Assembly: GCF_003171515.1 (NCBI RefSeq)
Contig: NC_089395.1
Location: forward strand, 868,001-932,000
Direction of reading: 5' to 3'
Source of the DNA: Pyrenophora tritici-repentis
Taxonomy: Eukaryota > Ascomycota > Dothideomycetes > Pleosporales > Pleosporaceae
Length of the DNA: 64,000 bases
The notes below the pieces were generated by a model, which did no database searches, was not told the origin of the DNA, and saw only the letters and a list, made by a program, of their open reading frames with translations. The position numbers and the translations under genes were made by a program. How positions within the stretch are numbered: the first letter of the stretch is position 1; each line of letters opens with the position of its first letter. Below, piece after piece: positions 19,211 through 30,912 of this stretch.

Positions 19211-20733
19211 TTAACAGTACGCCGCTTGGCAGCCGAGACAGTCAACTTTTGCGTCGTCAAAAGCGAACTGCCTTAAAACAGGCGACAACTTCCAGCGTAC
19301 AAAGAGCAGTGGATTCTCCACCAAGATCCGGCGCAGCATTTCCCCTCTCTTCTCTGCACCAGGCCATTTGCCCTGCCACACGCGTACATAAGGCACCATA
19401 ATTACCAAGGCCTCCCTAACCCACCTCCCTGCTCTTTCCTCACCAATCCTCCCCCTTTGTACCATCCGCCTCTCCAGCTCCCCCAAGAAATGCTCTCTCT
19501 CTTGCATGTTCTCTACCAACGCAGCCTGCATGACCGCTAGTAGGATATGTGACCGGATTGAACAGTCCAACTCATCCACCTTGATTGTTCCAGCTCCTAG
19601 TCCGGCTGTCTCCTCCATCGCAACAGCGGCTAGGAACTCGACCTCCTCCTCACTCCCAATCTCTTCCTGCCACCCCCTCTGCAACGCTTGATCTGCAGTC
19701 CCTCCATCCGGTATCCCACACCAGAAAAACACTGGCTTGCTAGGTTCTGGTTCGACAATCTTACCCGAAGAAACCTGTGCGAGGTACTGTGCTTCCAAAC
19801 TGTGTATATCATACAATCCCGACGCGACATTGAGCCCAAAATGATGGGGCCCCCATGCTTCGCGGTTGTCCTTGCGAGGCGATGGGTCAGATATAGGGCT
19901 TGAGGATGAAGGGATCTTCTCCTCTCCCTCCAGCTGGGTGTTGGTGTTCGTGGACAACGCTTCTTGTTTCGATTCTGCGATGGGAGGTTTGTAGTACTCG
20001 TCTAGCCAGAAGCGCGCATGTGGTTCTGAAAAGGGGGGTGTGCTGGGGTAGGCCGCGTGTAGGCGTGTCAAGGCTGTGTCAAGCGTGCGGAGGGCTATTT
20101 CAGTAATCGTGTCAAATGGAAGGAACGGTTGCCTGTGGCAAGTCCGCCCCACAGTATAAGCCCAGCGGGGGAGCTTTAGGACGTGTTTGGATACCGGATT
20201 ATCACGAGGCAGACACAGTGGGGAGGACGAGTCCGGAAGATCCTGGAGGTCGGGCATGCGGTAGAAGCGTGCTGTGTTGGGTTGGGTAAGGAATGCGGTG
20301 GAGTAGTAGGAGCGCCAGGCTGTGGGATTCAAGAGGGCATGGTGCGCAGTGTAGAAGGCGTCGAAGTCTGAGAAGGTGAGAGGGTCGTCTCCATTTAGTT
20401 GGTCGGTCCAGTGGTAGTAGGCTGCTGCGATCTGGGCGAGATAAAATATATCCAAGGTACTGTTTTATCTTAGTCACACACATGCAGGTGCTGGGTACAT
20501 CGGTATGAGGGATTCTCATATGAGGATGTAGCTCACCGATTGAAGCGGAGCTCGTCCTCACCAAAAGACCAGCCATGCGCGTGCAGCTTCTCCACAACAT
20601 CGAATACGCCCTGGCCGTCCCACAGCCCCTCATCGGTATAAATGTATGCGATCCGCAAGACATCATCGTGACATGTCACTGGCACGATTCCGCCTTCCAC
20701 ATTAGCCAGAAATTCCTTGGCTTTATCGTCCAT
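19211..20733 (-). CDS. Hypothetical 481-aa protein, two exons
   Basis: Exon 1 is 20733-20537 and exon 2 is 20459-19211 on the minus strand, with a 77-nt intron between. The chosen ATG (MDDKAKEFLANVEGG) has a good start context (ACAATGG); an in-frame ATG at 20829 would add 32 residues. The exon 1 to 2 join is in frame and reads RFNRTLDIFYLAQ. The N-terminal 100 residues are mixed alpha/beta. A Ser/Glu/Lys-rich low-complexity stretch lies near 235-265, and the last 200 residues are helix-rich and charged. There is no signal peptide or membrane segment. I do not recognise the family. It is the one non-transposon gene here that looks intact. A Copia-1 LTR starts only 119 bp upstream of the ATG, so its promoter may have been displaced or replaced. 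Confidence 0.8.
20460..20536 (-). other. Intron of the 481-aa gene
   Basis: Donor GTGAGC at 20536-20531, branch-like GACTAAG near 20470, acceptor ACAG ending at 20460. The 77-nt length is typical of filamentous ascomycetes, and it joins two frames that are otherwise separate. Confidence 0.85.
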
Positions 20734-20851
20734 TGTAGTGCCTGTCGTACGCAGAATGCAATTGCTGGAGTTGATGTTTTGAAATTTGCCTCTAGGGCTG
20801 GGAAAGTAACAATATTGAGTGATAGGCAAAGTCGGCGATCGCGCGGTCTAT

Positions 20852-21083
20852 TGTCAGAATATGGGCATATTTTGGGTGGTGGACAAAATCCGGGTGTTTG
20901 GAGCGGTGGATTATGTGGATCAGTTAAATTAGTCAGCGCGCACAATCCACCGCGACAGAACTGATCGAACAGCGTTGGATCACAATACAACACAACACGA
21001 CATCAGACTAGGACAATACAATCGATCCCTATCATATTATTATACTACTATCCCCGTCTTTAATAACCCATCACAATCTAACA
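20852..21083 (+). repeat. Copia-1 5' LTR (RIPed copy)
   Basis: 232 bp, TGTCAGAATATG... ending CTAACA (RIPed CTGACA). The primer-binding site ATTAAGAGTC follows at 21084-21093, as in the intact element. Confidence 0.88.
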
Positions 21084-21130
21084 ATTAAGAGTCTTATCTG
21101 CCTTACTAATAATCTAACAACTAAATCGCT

Positions 21131-22444
21131 ATAACCGCTTAAGCTAACTAACAGAACGCGACAGTGCTCCTACGCGACGAGCACGACTATCGCGCTTAGT
21201 ATAGCCAACTCTAAGCGCGCTGTGTCACCTACAATATATAGAAACAGGTTAATTCTAATAGGATAAAGCTGCTACTAATAGAGCCGTTCCCTCTAGAGCT
21301 CCTAGAGTGCGCCGACTACGCGCTATTAACTAGACTCCCTATAGGAGCTAATCTAACTAGACTAGTAGATCTATCCTTAGCGGGATAACGAGCCTATAAG
21401 GACGATCTTAAGATCTACAAACTTAAAATAGAGTAATATAAAATAAAGTACACTAGATATGAGACTGAGATAACTAATCTCTAACATATTATAATCCTTA
21501 TTTAATCTACTATTGCGGTTCACCTATAACGCACCTACTATCCGCTAGATAGATTAATTAGAAACTAGATTAAGAACCTTCGAGCCTATGTAGTCATTAC
21601 TATGAAAACTAAACAAGAGCAAGCGCGACAGCGATACTACAGTGCTCTTAAACTACCTTAATCCGTAAATAACTAGGATAACTAGCTCGCTAAGTATAAT
21701 TAAGCTGTGACTAAAGCAGAGACACTTAAAGTACCTAATACTACTCAGTTTAGATTAGTAGCTGTAGACTTTATATTAGTAGTAAATAAAATAGCCCTAA
21801 TATAGGCAGCAACCTTCTAATCTAATAGGATAGATTAACCTAGGGTAACCTAGAAGAACATAATAAGACGGTTCTAAGAGTATATAATACTAAATTATCT
21901 AATTACGCGAAATTAAAGCTAAAAGGCAGCTTTTATAGTAGATAATTTATTTGTATTTCTTACTACGAATAGTAACGCTAACTAGCGCGTAAATAGGGAC
22001 ACCTACTATATAGAAATAGGAAACTCTTAAGTTAGAAAATAGGGTAGACCCTAATATTAACGTACAGCTATAGAGGAAGGCGATCTCGAACCTCTAAGCT
22101 CTTTAATCCCTCTAAGAGGAAGAGGTAAAAGCGTAAGATTATACGCCTATAGTAACTCCGCTAAAGCAGACGCTATGCCTAGTAAAACTATAATCGTAGA
22201 CGCTAGAGGCCCTAAATATCTAGTATATAATATAGGGTATGCTTTCTATAATTACTTCTACGTGTATACTAAGAAAGCTCTAGAGTAGTAAGAACCTAAT
22301 CTAAGAATAGCCTAATTTATAGAGCTTAGACAAGAATACAACGCTAAGTTTTAGAGTCTCCTAAGAGCCCAAGATCGCCTAAGGACTTATACTCTAAGAC
22401 TTAAGTAATCTTAAACTCCTACACTTAACTTTATAAATAATTAA
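21131..22444 (+). pseudogene. Copia-1 gag pseudogene
   Basis: Homologue of the 437-aa Gag. The start codon is now ATA (ATG to ATA is a TpG change), and many CAG/CAA/TGG codons are stops. The distance to the terminal stop is still 437 codons, with no net indel. The end reads AAT AAT TAA CTA AAT where the intact copy has GAT GAT TGA CTA AAT. No protein can be made. Confidence 0.85.
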
Positions 22445-23721
22445 CTAAATAGACGATAGATATTCAAGATTAATACTATATTCTCTGCTATATCTTCACT
22501 AAATCGGCACCAATACCTACCAAGTAACTCCTTTATTTTTAACTTAGAATCGACGTGCTATATGCCGAATAACCCTGATTAGATCTATAACTATTAGCTA
22601 CTAATCTATAGAGATTTTATATAGGCAGGCAATAGCTAGATTTAGATTAAGGGATATAGATTAATAGTCCTATAGCTTAAATATAAATAGAGAGTAGAGA
22701 AGCTCGTGCTCTACAACGTAGTAATCTGCCTAGACATCCTTTGCAATATTGTCTTATTTAGAGTACTAAGAAAGCAAGGACTCTAGTAGGATACCTAATT
22801 AGATCCTATAGTAGTTAAGCGATTAGATAAATTAACCGTCTACGAGCTAGTAGAGCTATATAGTTATTAGGTACTAGAGTATTAGCTAAATAGATTAGAG
22901 GATAAAGTAGCCTTACACGCCTACTTATAAACGTTCTAAACGCGCTTGCGACCCTAATAGGCGCCTGCTTTCCTCTAGCATAAAAGACTAGGATACTTAA
23001 GGCTAGCAACGATTAAGCACCTAGTCTAGTAAGCTAAGAGGGTGCGAGTTAAAAAGGTAACGACAGTGCAGTGCGATGCGTGTAGCTAAGCGAAAATCTA
23101 ACGACAGATTAGCGGCGCTCTACGGAATAATAATTAGAGACCCGCAAAGAGGCTCGCTATTAATTTCTACTCCTATAAGAATTAATCCTATGATAAAGAG
23201 AAAAGCTAATTACTAATTACTAATAGATGCTCGCGATTTTAGTAGGTCTTCTATCTCACAGAAAACTAAACGGCGAAATCGATTATCTAAGTACTATCTA
23301 ATTTTCTTCCTTTCCTCTAAAACTAATATAATATTACCTTAAAAGTAATTCAAACTAATAATAAGATTACTATAGTTAAACTAGACGTTAAGCAATAGGT
23401 TAGAGGCTAAGGTATTACTATTAAGCCTTTAGCACTAGATACTTAAGCTTAAAATAGTAGAGCTAAACGCTTAGGGGGTGTAAATAAGAAGACGGTACGT
23501 ATAATAAGACTTAACGCTAATCTACTATAGGAACTCTAGCTAGAGATTACTTAGGCTACTGTACACTTCTATAATTAAACGCTAAACTATAGTGACTAGT
23601 AGAAAATACCCTATAAAGTATTCTTCACGCGTGTATTACTAGTGAATAGGATAGTTATATTAATTAAGAAGCCCTACCTAGTATACCTTAAAGCCTATAG
23701 GTGTAAAGCTTTTACGATAAC

Positions 23722-23786
23722 TGTCGCAGAAATCTATATATTCTCTAGCCGTAACGCTCAAAGATTAGTCTTTTTGCGTTTCGATA
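23722..23786 (+). repeat. Solo LTR of the TRIM family
   Basis: 65 bp, about 90% like the TRIM LTRs at 11442 and 11975, flanked by a perfect ATAAC duplication (23717-23721, 23787-23791). It ends GATA where the others end GACA, a C-to-T change. Confidence 0.9.
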
Positions 23787-24834
23787 ATAACTAATAATAC
23801 CTATAGAAGCAAATTAAGACTACAGGAGCTTAATCTAAAAGCCTAGGTAAGCTACCTAGTTAGATATTAATTATCTAATATCTATTAGATTTAGATCCTA
23901 TTACTCGCTAAAGTTATTAGCACAGGAGACGTAATCTTTAACAAAAATATGATATTTAATAAGATAGTTAAAGACCTAATAAATAGCCTTATACACAGCA
24001 CTCTCTTAGAGATCGTAGCATACGTTAGGACTATTAAGCTCCTACTACTAATCCTAGATACTAGGATAGAGTCGTTTTATAAAGACAGCGAAAGCATTAA
24101 TACTATAGAGGAGGAAGAAGATCCGCTAGGGTACTACAATAGTCAAAAAATCTAAGATTACTACCTAACACCTCTATTAACACCTCTACTAGTAGTCCTG
24201 CTCGCCTAGTTTATAAGTAGAAATGTTCGATCTACTCCTAAGATCTAGTTATCTAAAACAGTTCTATAGGCTACAGCGTTTATAGCTAGATTAAAGGTAA
24301 GGACTATAGGCACTTATAATAGAGGCCTGATTAATAAGGTATAACTTTATAGGCTACTCGCTAAAAGAGGTAAGATCTGTTAATTATAACTTCCTAATCC
24401 ACTAATAGCTAAGACTAATCTTAATTAGCATCATTTAGGAAAGCTATTTAAAGAAGCATAACGTGCACATCTTAACAGCTATAAAGCTACTAATTTATAG
24501 GAAGAAGTACCTTACTAAGCAGCTAAGTCTAAAGGACATTAGATCCTTAACTGTATATAGGTGTATGTCTATAAATTTAATAAAGCTAATTAATTTAGTA
24601 AGTGCAAAGCTAAATTAGTTATACGGAGTAATTAGCAGCGTAATATTACCTCTTAAGACACCTACGCCGCTACTCTAGCTAGCTGATTAATTTAACTACT
24701 TATAGTAATCACTGCTAAATATAAACTTAAACTAAAATAGTACAACGTTACTAACGCCTCCGTCTACGTATTATTGGATTAAGAGGTCATATATAGATAC
24801 TAAAGGGCTATTAGAAGTCTGGCACTATTTTATA

Positions 24835-26938
24835 CAGTCGGGTGACAAAAAGAAAGAGACTTTTTAAAATTTACCTTTTTCTAAGCTCTATATCAAAAGA
24901 ACTAGACTAGCTAGACTAATAATTTTTAGTTCTCTAGAAAGCTAAGAATATTTTCTTTGGGATAAATTACTGAAAAAAGATGCTAAGTAAGCTTACGTCT
25001 GAGTAACTCTAGTAGTGTTTAAGAGTAGAAAAAAGTAAGCTACAAATCTAAGTATAACTTTTTATCTACAGTATCCTTTTAGCTAAAACTCTTATATGCT
25101 ACTTAGTACGTATAGATCTATACAACGTTCAAATTAGAAGTTATTCTACTTGTGTTTGCAAGAGTAAGGCTAAAAAGAAGTTTTTAAAGCTTTTTTTATA
25201 TTAAAGTAGCCAAAGCTAGTTACTAGTACTTAGTATACCAACCTCTAGCTGCTTTTACTGCTAGATAACGCCTAGGTAAAGACCTAATACAGTTATCTAT
25301 TACCTCTTGCGGTAATTGCTCCCACTCTTCTAGAATTGCTTGTTTAAACAATTCTACTGCCTTAGTACTCTTACCTATGCCTAAAGAGGCACTAGGCCTT
25401 TTTGCTAGCTTATTCTTAAGTAAGCTCCAAACGTTTTCTATAGGATTTAGATCTGGGCTATAGGCAGGATGCTCGAAAAGAGGAACTTTATTCCTGGAGA
25501 ACCAAGAGATAACTGCTGGCGTTTTATGGATCTTGGCGTTATCCTGCTTAAATTTCCAACCTAAATAGAATTAATTATTAAATTTAAGAATAAAAAGAAA
25601 GTTTCAAACAGTATGAAGAAATTAAAAAGATATAGTCTTTTAAAGTAAGAAAGAAAGACTTCTTACTTACCTCTTTTGAATAGAGGTTTAACAATAGGTA
25701 CAAGTACTTCTCGTATATAACGTGTATTTGTAAATGTTCTAGAGTCCTGTAGAGATCTAGTTATGTGTAACTTAGATCTTCCACCTATCCAGATAGCTCC
25801 CCAAACACCTATCGAGATATCGCGGGCTATATCTCTGTTAGTAAGCTAGATGAAAATGTGCTTAACTCCTAGAAAAATACTAGATTTTTCAAAGAATATT
25901 TTAGCTTATTTAGATTTTTTTTAAACTCACTTGAGTTGATTGTTTGGACCTGTTCCTTTCCAAGTCGCTTATTTCTTCTCTTTCTAACGTATTCTTGCCC
26001 AGCACCATACCCACGCTGTATAGAAGACTCGTCAGAAAATATAACTTTGCTAAAGTTTATATTTTTAAGAATTTTAAGTGTCTTCTTAGCGTAATTCTTG
26101 CGGTTAGTAGCTTTTTCTGCGTTTAAAAGCTGCTTCTTTCTAGCTAGAGATTTTGAGTATTTCTCTGCTTTTAATAAGCGTTGTAGGCTTCTAGTAGAGA
26201 AATCTAAATTATTCTCTACTGGAATACGCCTATTTGTCTTCTTAGGACTTCTTTCTAGGTCTCTATTAACTACTCGAGTAGTTCGTTTAGAGACCTTAGT
26301 AGGGCGGCCTAGTTTAGGCGTAGAAAGAGGTAGAATAGGACTTTTCTTCTTCTTAATACGTTGTAAAGTATTATGAATAGACTTAAAAGGCTTTTCTAGT
26401 ATAGTACTAACAGTACTTGTAGATTTTTTTCGCAAAGATAGAGTATAAACTTCTTTTTCGAATTTAGAAAGCTCTCGAGACATAGAGAGATAATAGAGAT
26501 GAGAAAATTTGGAAGTAGAAAGAGAAAGATATATAGAATAACACCAGTAGATTATTACGTAATTCTAGCGTACTTTTTTAGCGTACTTCTCTTTATTCTT
26601 CGTTTTTAAAATTAACTAGATAAGAAAGCTAAGAAAGAGATTTGCTCATGTAATGCTTATATAAGCTAGTATCTTAGGAACTTTTTTTAGAAATTTTCAT
26701 ACGCTCAGTAAAAAGTTATACCTAACTCTCTTCTAGCTCTTTTTGAACTCTACTTTTACTGCCTTCGATTAGCTTTATTTTGCCTACTAAGTATATCTTA
26801 TAGTAACCTTACCTAACGAGAAGGTTCTTAACTTTCTAAAAAATCAAGACGTATTAGTCTAGGTAGTCTAGTTCTTTAGATATAGAGCTTAGAAAAAGTT
26901 AACTTTTAAAAAGTCTCTTTCTTTTTGTCACCCGACTG
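24835..26938 (-). mobile_element. Tc1/mariner-type transposon (DD34E)
   Basis: 2104 bp with long TIRs (about 90 bp, starting CAGTCGGGTGACAAAAAG) and TA target sites at 24833-24834 and 26939-26940. It carries one transposase gene on the minus strand. It is inserted in the RT region of the RIPed Copia-1. Composition is AT-rich but coding sense is largely kept. Confidence 0.92.
25223..26483 (-). pseudogene. Tc1-like transposase, 3 exons, one nonsense codon
   Basis: Exons 26483-25931, 25868-25671 and 25560-25223 give a 362-codon reading frame, normal for Tc1. The intron donors GTGAGT and GTAAGT and the acceptors CTAG and TTTAG are clear, and both joins keep the phase. N-terminal paired HTH regions lie within residues 1-110, with a GRP-type hook (LGRPTKVSKRTTR near 56-68). 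The catalytic triad is Asp in VIFSDESS (about 150), Asp in KQDNAKIHK, and Glu in DLNPIENVW, with exactly 34 residues between the last two. The C-terminus is positively charged. The only evident lesion is TAG in exon 2 where CAG fits the frame (HIFI-stop-LTNRD), a typical RIP change. The gene is close to functional but would not make full-length protein. Confidence 0.85.
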
Positions 26939-29065
26939 TAGATTAAGAAAGCTCTTTATAGGCTAAGAATATCTTTACTCCTTTAGTAGAAGGATCTTAT
27001 AGTAACGCTTACTTAACTTAGTTTCTAGATAATACCCTTCGAGCCCTACTATATAATTAAAGACGAAATTATTATTTTCTACTACGTAGACGATATTATC
27101 CTAGCCTATAGTAAGGATTAATCTGAGAAGGCTTAAGAAGTAATAGATTAGCTTAAGCAGTAATACTCTATTTCTAGTCGAGACGATCTATAATAGTTCT
27201 TTAAGATTAAGATAATTAGGGACTACTCTAAATAACTAATCTACCTCTCCTAGGTTACCTACTATAAAAAGATTAATAGACTAGTAGACAATTAGATAAT
27301 GTTCTATAATACTCCTATAGCGACTAGCGAGCTTATGCCTAGAGAAGGATTAGCTACCTTGTCTAAGATTAATCAATACTAGTAGAAGATTAGCTTTCTT
27401 CTCTACGCCGCTATTAATACACGCCTAAATATTACTTTTACAACGTCTAGACTTGCTAGATTTCTGGCTAACCTAAGTTAGGAACACTAATAGGCTGCGG
27501 ATCGAGTGTTACTCTACCTATCTAACACTAAGTAGCTAACATTACGATTAGGTAGCAGTACATCTATATAGGTAGCTAGTAACGTATTATTTATAGATAA
27601 CATTCTGGATCGCAAAAGCTCTTAGGGCTACGCAATTAAACTCTCTAGCGGGCTAATCGCCTACCGATCTAGTAAGTAAGATACTATTACTATAACAATA
27701 GTAGATAATATAATAGACTGCGCAACTATAGCGCATAAGGCTAAGGTAAAAGATCCTATAACTATAACTACGGAAGATCCTGCTTCCAACTTAGCTTACC
27801 CTAATTGCAGTATAATAATAATATATAGCGCTATAATAATAAAAAGTGCTACGTCTGTAGTAAGCTAGGCTACTAGTTAACTCGTTACTCTAGAGAGGAG
27901 CAAAAGGAAGTATAATAATGTTTCTAGACGTACGTGTAGACTCGCAACATTAATATAGATTACGAACCTTTCCTTGCGTAGTTTAAGGGTATTAATCTTA
28001 ATAACAATAATAATAATAGCGGTATAAACGAAGAACTTGACGCGTTCTTTAATAATGACTAGTTTAATACAAAGTACTAGTTTTTTACTACTACCTATAG
28101 TATAGTTAATAGAGGAATAATAGTACATAACTTTGATAACGCCGCCGCTCTTTACGCAATTACGAAGATTAATCTATACGCTAGTAATAACATTACTAAA
28201 GAGGCAAGCTACCTCTTTACATTTAATTACTAGTATAGGCATCAGTAGTTCTAAGGTATTATACTAAACACTAGCGCGGCTAGAGTATCTATAGTAAGTA
28301 AGTAATAGGTTATAGCGTTGCACCGCATCTAACTATTATAGATTAATAAGTTAACTACTAGCTAACACTAGATCTAATTTAAGAAAAACCTAGAGTATAT
28401 TTCTATTAGCAACGTTAACGTCTAGACACCTATTAGAGTAATTAGATTGACTATAATACTTACTAACACACTATTCTTACTCTATCTTAATAATATAGAC
28501 TGCTATAGTATCTACTTTAATAACGTTAATAATACGCTAGTTTATTAGTCTAAGGAGTATTCAATTATCCGCAAGTAGGGATATCTATAGCTTCTTCTTA
28601 ATAAGTAGGAGACTACTACTTACTATCTCACTAAAGGAGAACTCTAGTAACTCTACTAACGTTTTAGACATCTAGCCGCTGCACGCCTTTATAAAGTCTT
28701 AGTTAAGGTAGGCTACAACGACATTAACAAGACGCTAATTAATAAGATTAATAAGTTTTGTTATTAGTGCTAGATCACTGCTAAAGCACTAGACCGATTC
28801 CGCTTTACTTTACGCGATGACAACCTCGACTTTAACTCCCGCGTTATCGTCGACATTATATATATTAACAGTAAACTAGTCCTCTATGCCGTTGACAAAG
28901 CAACTGCTTTTTAAGCCGCCTGCTTTCTTATAGACATAAAAGTAAGTATAATATAAGACACGCTGCGCGCTATGTAGATTAACATATACGTTAGACCGCC
29001 TAACACTATCGCGACTAACGCTAGCACAAACTTTATAAGCAAAGAGTTTATTAATAATACTAATA

Positions 29066-30912
29066 ACGTGGTTCACAAGTGAGCGCCCCACCCAAGTGAG
29101 CGCCCCACCAAACACCAGCGCAGCGCACCCGCAGCGACAACACGCAATGTCACAACAACACTAAGCTCTAAGACTCTATACTAAAGGCGACGTACAGATT
29201 ACTATCTCTAATATTTAAAGTAACTAAGTAAAAAGCCTATAACGCGCTAAGGCAATCTACAGCGTTCCCTAAAGGACGATACAGCGACGCCGTCACAGGA
29301 AGCGCCCTTAACGCGACTGCGAGCTGAAATCGAAGCGCCTTACAAAGCTAGAAGAGGAGACGATTGTATAGCGTATACTTAAAGAGAGTCCACGTAGTTT
29401 GCCGCTCTTGAAGGCACACGTACAAGATATAGCTAATAGACTACTAAGAGAGCGTAGTAGAAACCTTGCAGGCAAGAACTAGGTTAATAACTTTATTAAG
29501 CGTACACCTAAAGTGCGAACATAATAAAGCCGTCTGTATAATCGCTAGCGAGCTGCCTGCGAAGACCTAGCGGTTATCTAGCCCTAGTTTAGCCTAATTT
29601 AATTAATAAAGGCGAAATATAGTATTACGGATAAAGACACCTAGAACTTTAATAAGTCTAGCTTTATAATAGGCAAGATATCCTCTTAGCTTATTATTAT
29701 AGGCTTAGAGAAACCTAGGAAATAGAAAAAACTACAGCTTAGCAATCGCGAGTAGGTAACTCTAGTATAAGGCGTCTCTGCGATAGGGCGTGTTATCCTG
29801 CCCTTGCTTATCTTTATAGGGAAGGTCCTTATCACCTCCTAGTTCGCTAATCTACCTCGCGATTAAATTATTACTGTCTCTCCTACTAGCTAGATTAACA
29901 ACAGCTGCGCGCTTACGTAGCTTAAGCACTTTAATACTTTTACAAAGGCGTCTTCTACTAGGGCGTATAGGCTACTTATTATTAACGGCTATAAGAGCTA
30001 CTGCTTAATAGAATTTTAGGATTACTGTAAGGAGAATAATGTTATTACTCTCTGCATACTACCTTACTTATCGCACCTCCTACAGCCTCTTAACGTGGTC
30101 CCCTACTCGCTGTTAAAGCGCTACTATAGCAATAGAATCTCGCTCTTAGCACGCAGCCACATCTACTATATTAATAAGGAAACCTTCCTACTAGCCTTTA
30201 AAGCAGCTTATAAGAAGACGTTTACACTAGAGAATATTCGCGCAAGGTCTTAAAGTGCAAGGCTAGTCTTATACGACCTAGACACTGTGCTATTAAGGCT
30301 AGATATGCAGCTGCGTACGCCAACACTACCTACACTAGGCACTGTCGCCTAGGAGGCGCAAACACCGCGCAACGCCTGCGAGATAGAGGCGCAATCTACG
30401 CTAATTCGAAATTGTATTTAAGATTACTAAGGGTTACTAGCAAGCTTATTAGATAAGCAGGTTAAGCAGCTAATTAAAGACGCTTAGCAAATAGCTTATA
30501 ATATAGTATTAATACGAGAGGAAGTAAGCAGCCTTTAAGACGCTATTAACACGCTTACAAAGCGTAAGACTCGCAAAAGGCGGTATATACGCGCAGAGGA
30601 GACTCTAACAGTTAGTAAAGTATCTAACCTAATTGCTAAAAAGGAGGGTGGTAGGTATAAGGACGGCGAGACGCCTGCGAAGAGGGTGCGCGTAGAAAGG
30701 CACTGCGGCCGTTGCAGCGAGACTAGGCATAACTCCTACACTTGTAAGGCAGAAATAGAGGATGTAGATAATAGCGACGCTTCTAAATAATCCTATAGTA
30801 TTGCGTATAGTATAGTAATTTGTTGTGGTGTCGTGCTGTGTCGCTGCGGGTGCGCTGCGCTGGTGTTTGGTGGGGCTCTCACTTGGGTGGGGCGCTCACT
30901 TGTGAACCCCGT
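29066..30912 (+). mobile_element. Fot1-like DNA transposon C, RIPed
   Basis: 1847 bp with TIRs starting ACGTGGTTCACAAG and TA at both ends (29064-29065, 30913-30914). The TIR has two tandem CAAGTGAGCGCCCCACC iterons. It is inserted in the Copia-4 integrase. Confidence 0.9.
29148..30791 (+). pseudogene. Degenerate transposase of element C
   Basis: RIPed homologue of the Fot1-like transposases. It starts around the ATG at 29148 (after GCAACACGCA). The DDE region phrase near NFNKSSFIIGKI is at about 29650. The C-terminal zinc knuckle is still readable near 30700-30760 (RHCGRCSETRHNSYTCK), and the stop is about 30789. TAG/TAA stops occur throughout. It is the same subfamily as B and D by eye. 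Confidence 0.72.

Larger units (their letters stand above)
20852..27700 (+). mobile_element. Copia-1 copy, RIPed, 3' truncated
   Basis: Plus-strand Copia-1 homologue with 5' LTR 20852-21083, gag, and pol to about 27700. There it stops inside the RNase H region (equivalent to STTEAEL) and Copia-4 sequence begins. It is interrupted by a TRIM solo LTR (23722) and a Tc1-like transposon (24835-26938). RIP stops are dense, yet gag keeps its exact length. It borders the gene island. Confidence 0.88.
22445..27700 (+). pseudogene. Copia-1 pol pseudogene
   Basis: Follows gag in frame. The protease region is near 22530-22560, the integrase zinc region near 22980-23100, integrase near 23150-23500, RT near 24450-27170 (with a DNA transposon between), and RNase H from about 27560. 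An RT box reading YYVDDI is preserved near 27085-27105. Stops of RIP type occur throughout. It is truncated before the end of RNase H. Confidence 0.82.

Noticed and set aside
19165..20371. Plus-strand open frames opposite the 481-aa gene
   Set aside because: The spliced minus-strand reading explains the region, and the plus frames lack features.
20202..20666. A 154-codon minus-strand frame overlapping the intron of the 481-aa gene
   Set aside because: It reads through the clear intron in another frame; splicing joins the two better frames with consensus sites.
25944..26376. Plus-strand frames (60 and 92 codons) inside the Tc1-like element
   Set aside because: They are antisense of transposase exon 1.
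28876..29115. A 79-codon minus-strand frame across the left TIR of element C
   Set aside because: It spans the junction of Copia-4 and element C and is antisense to Copia-4 integrase.
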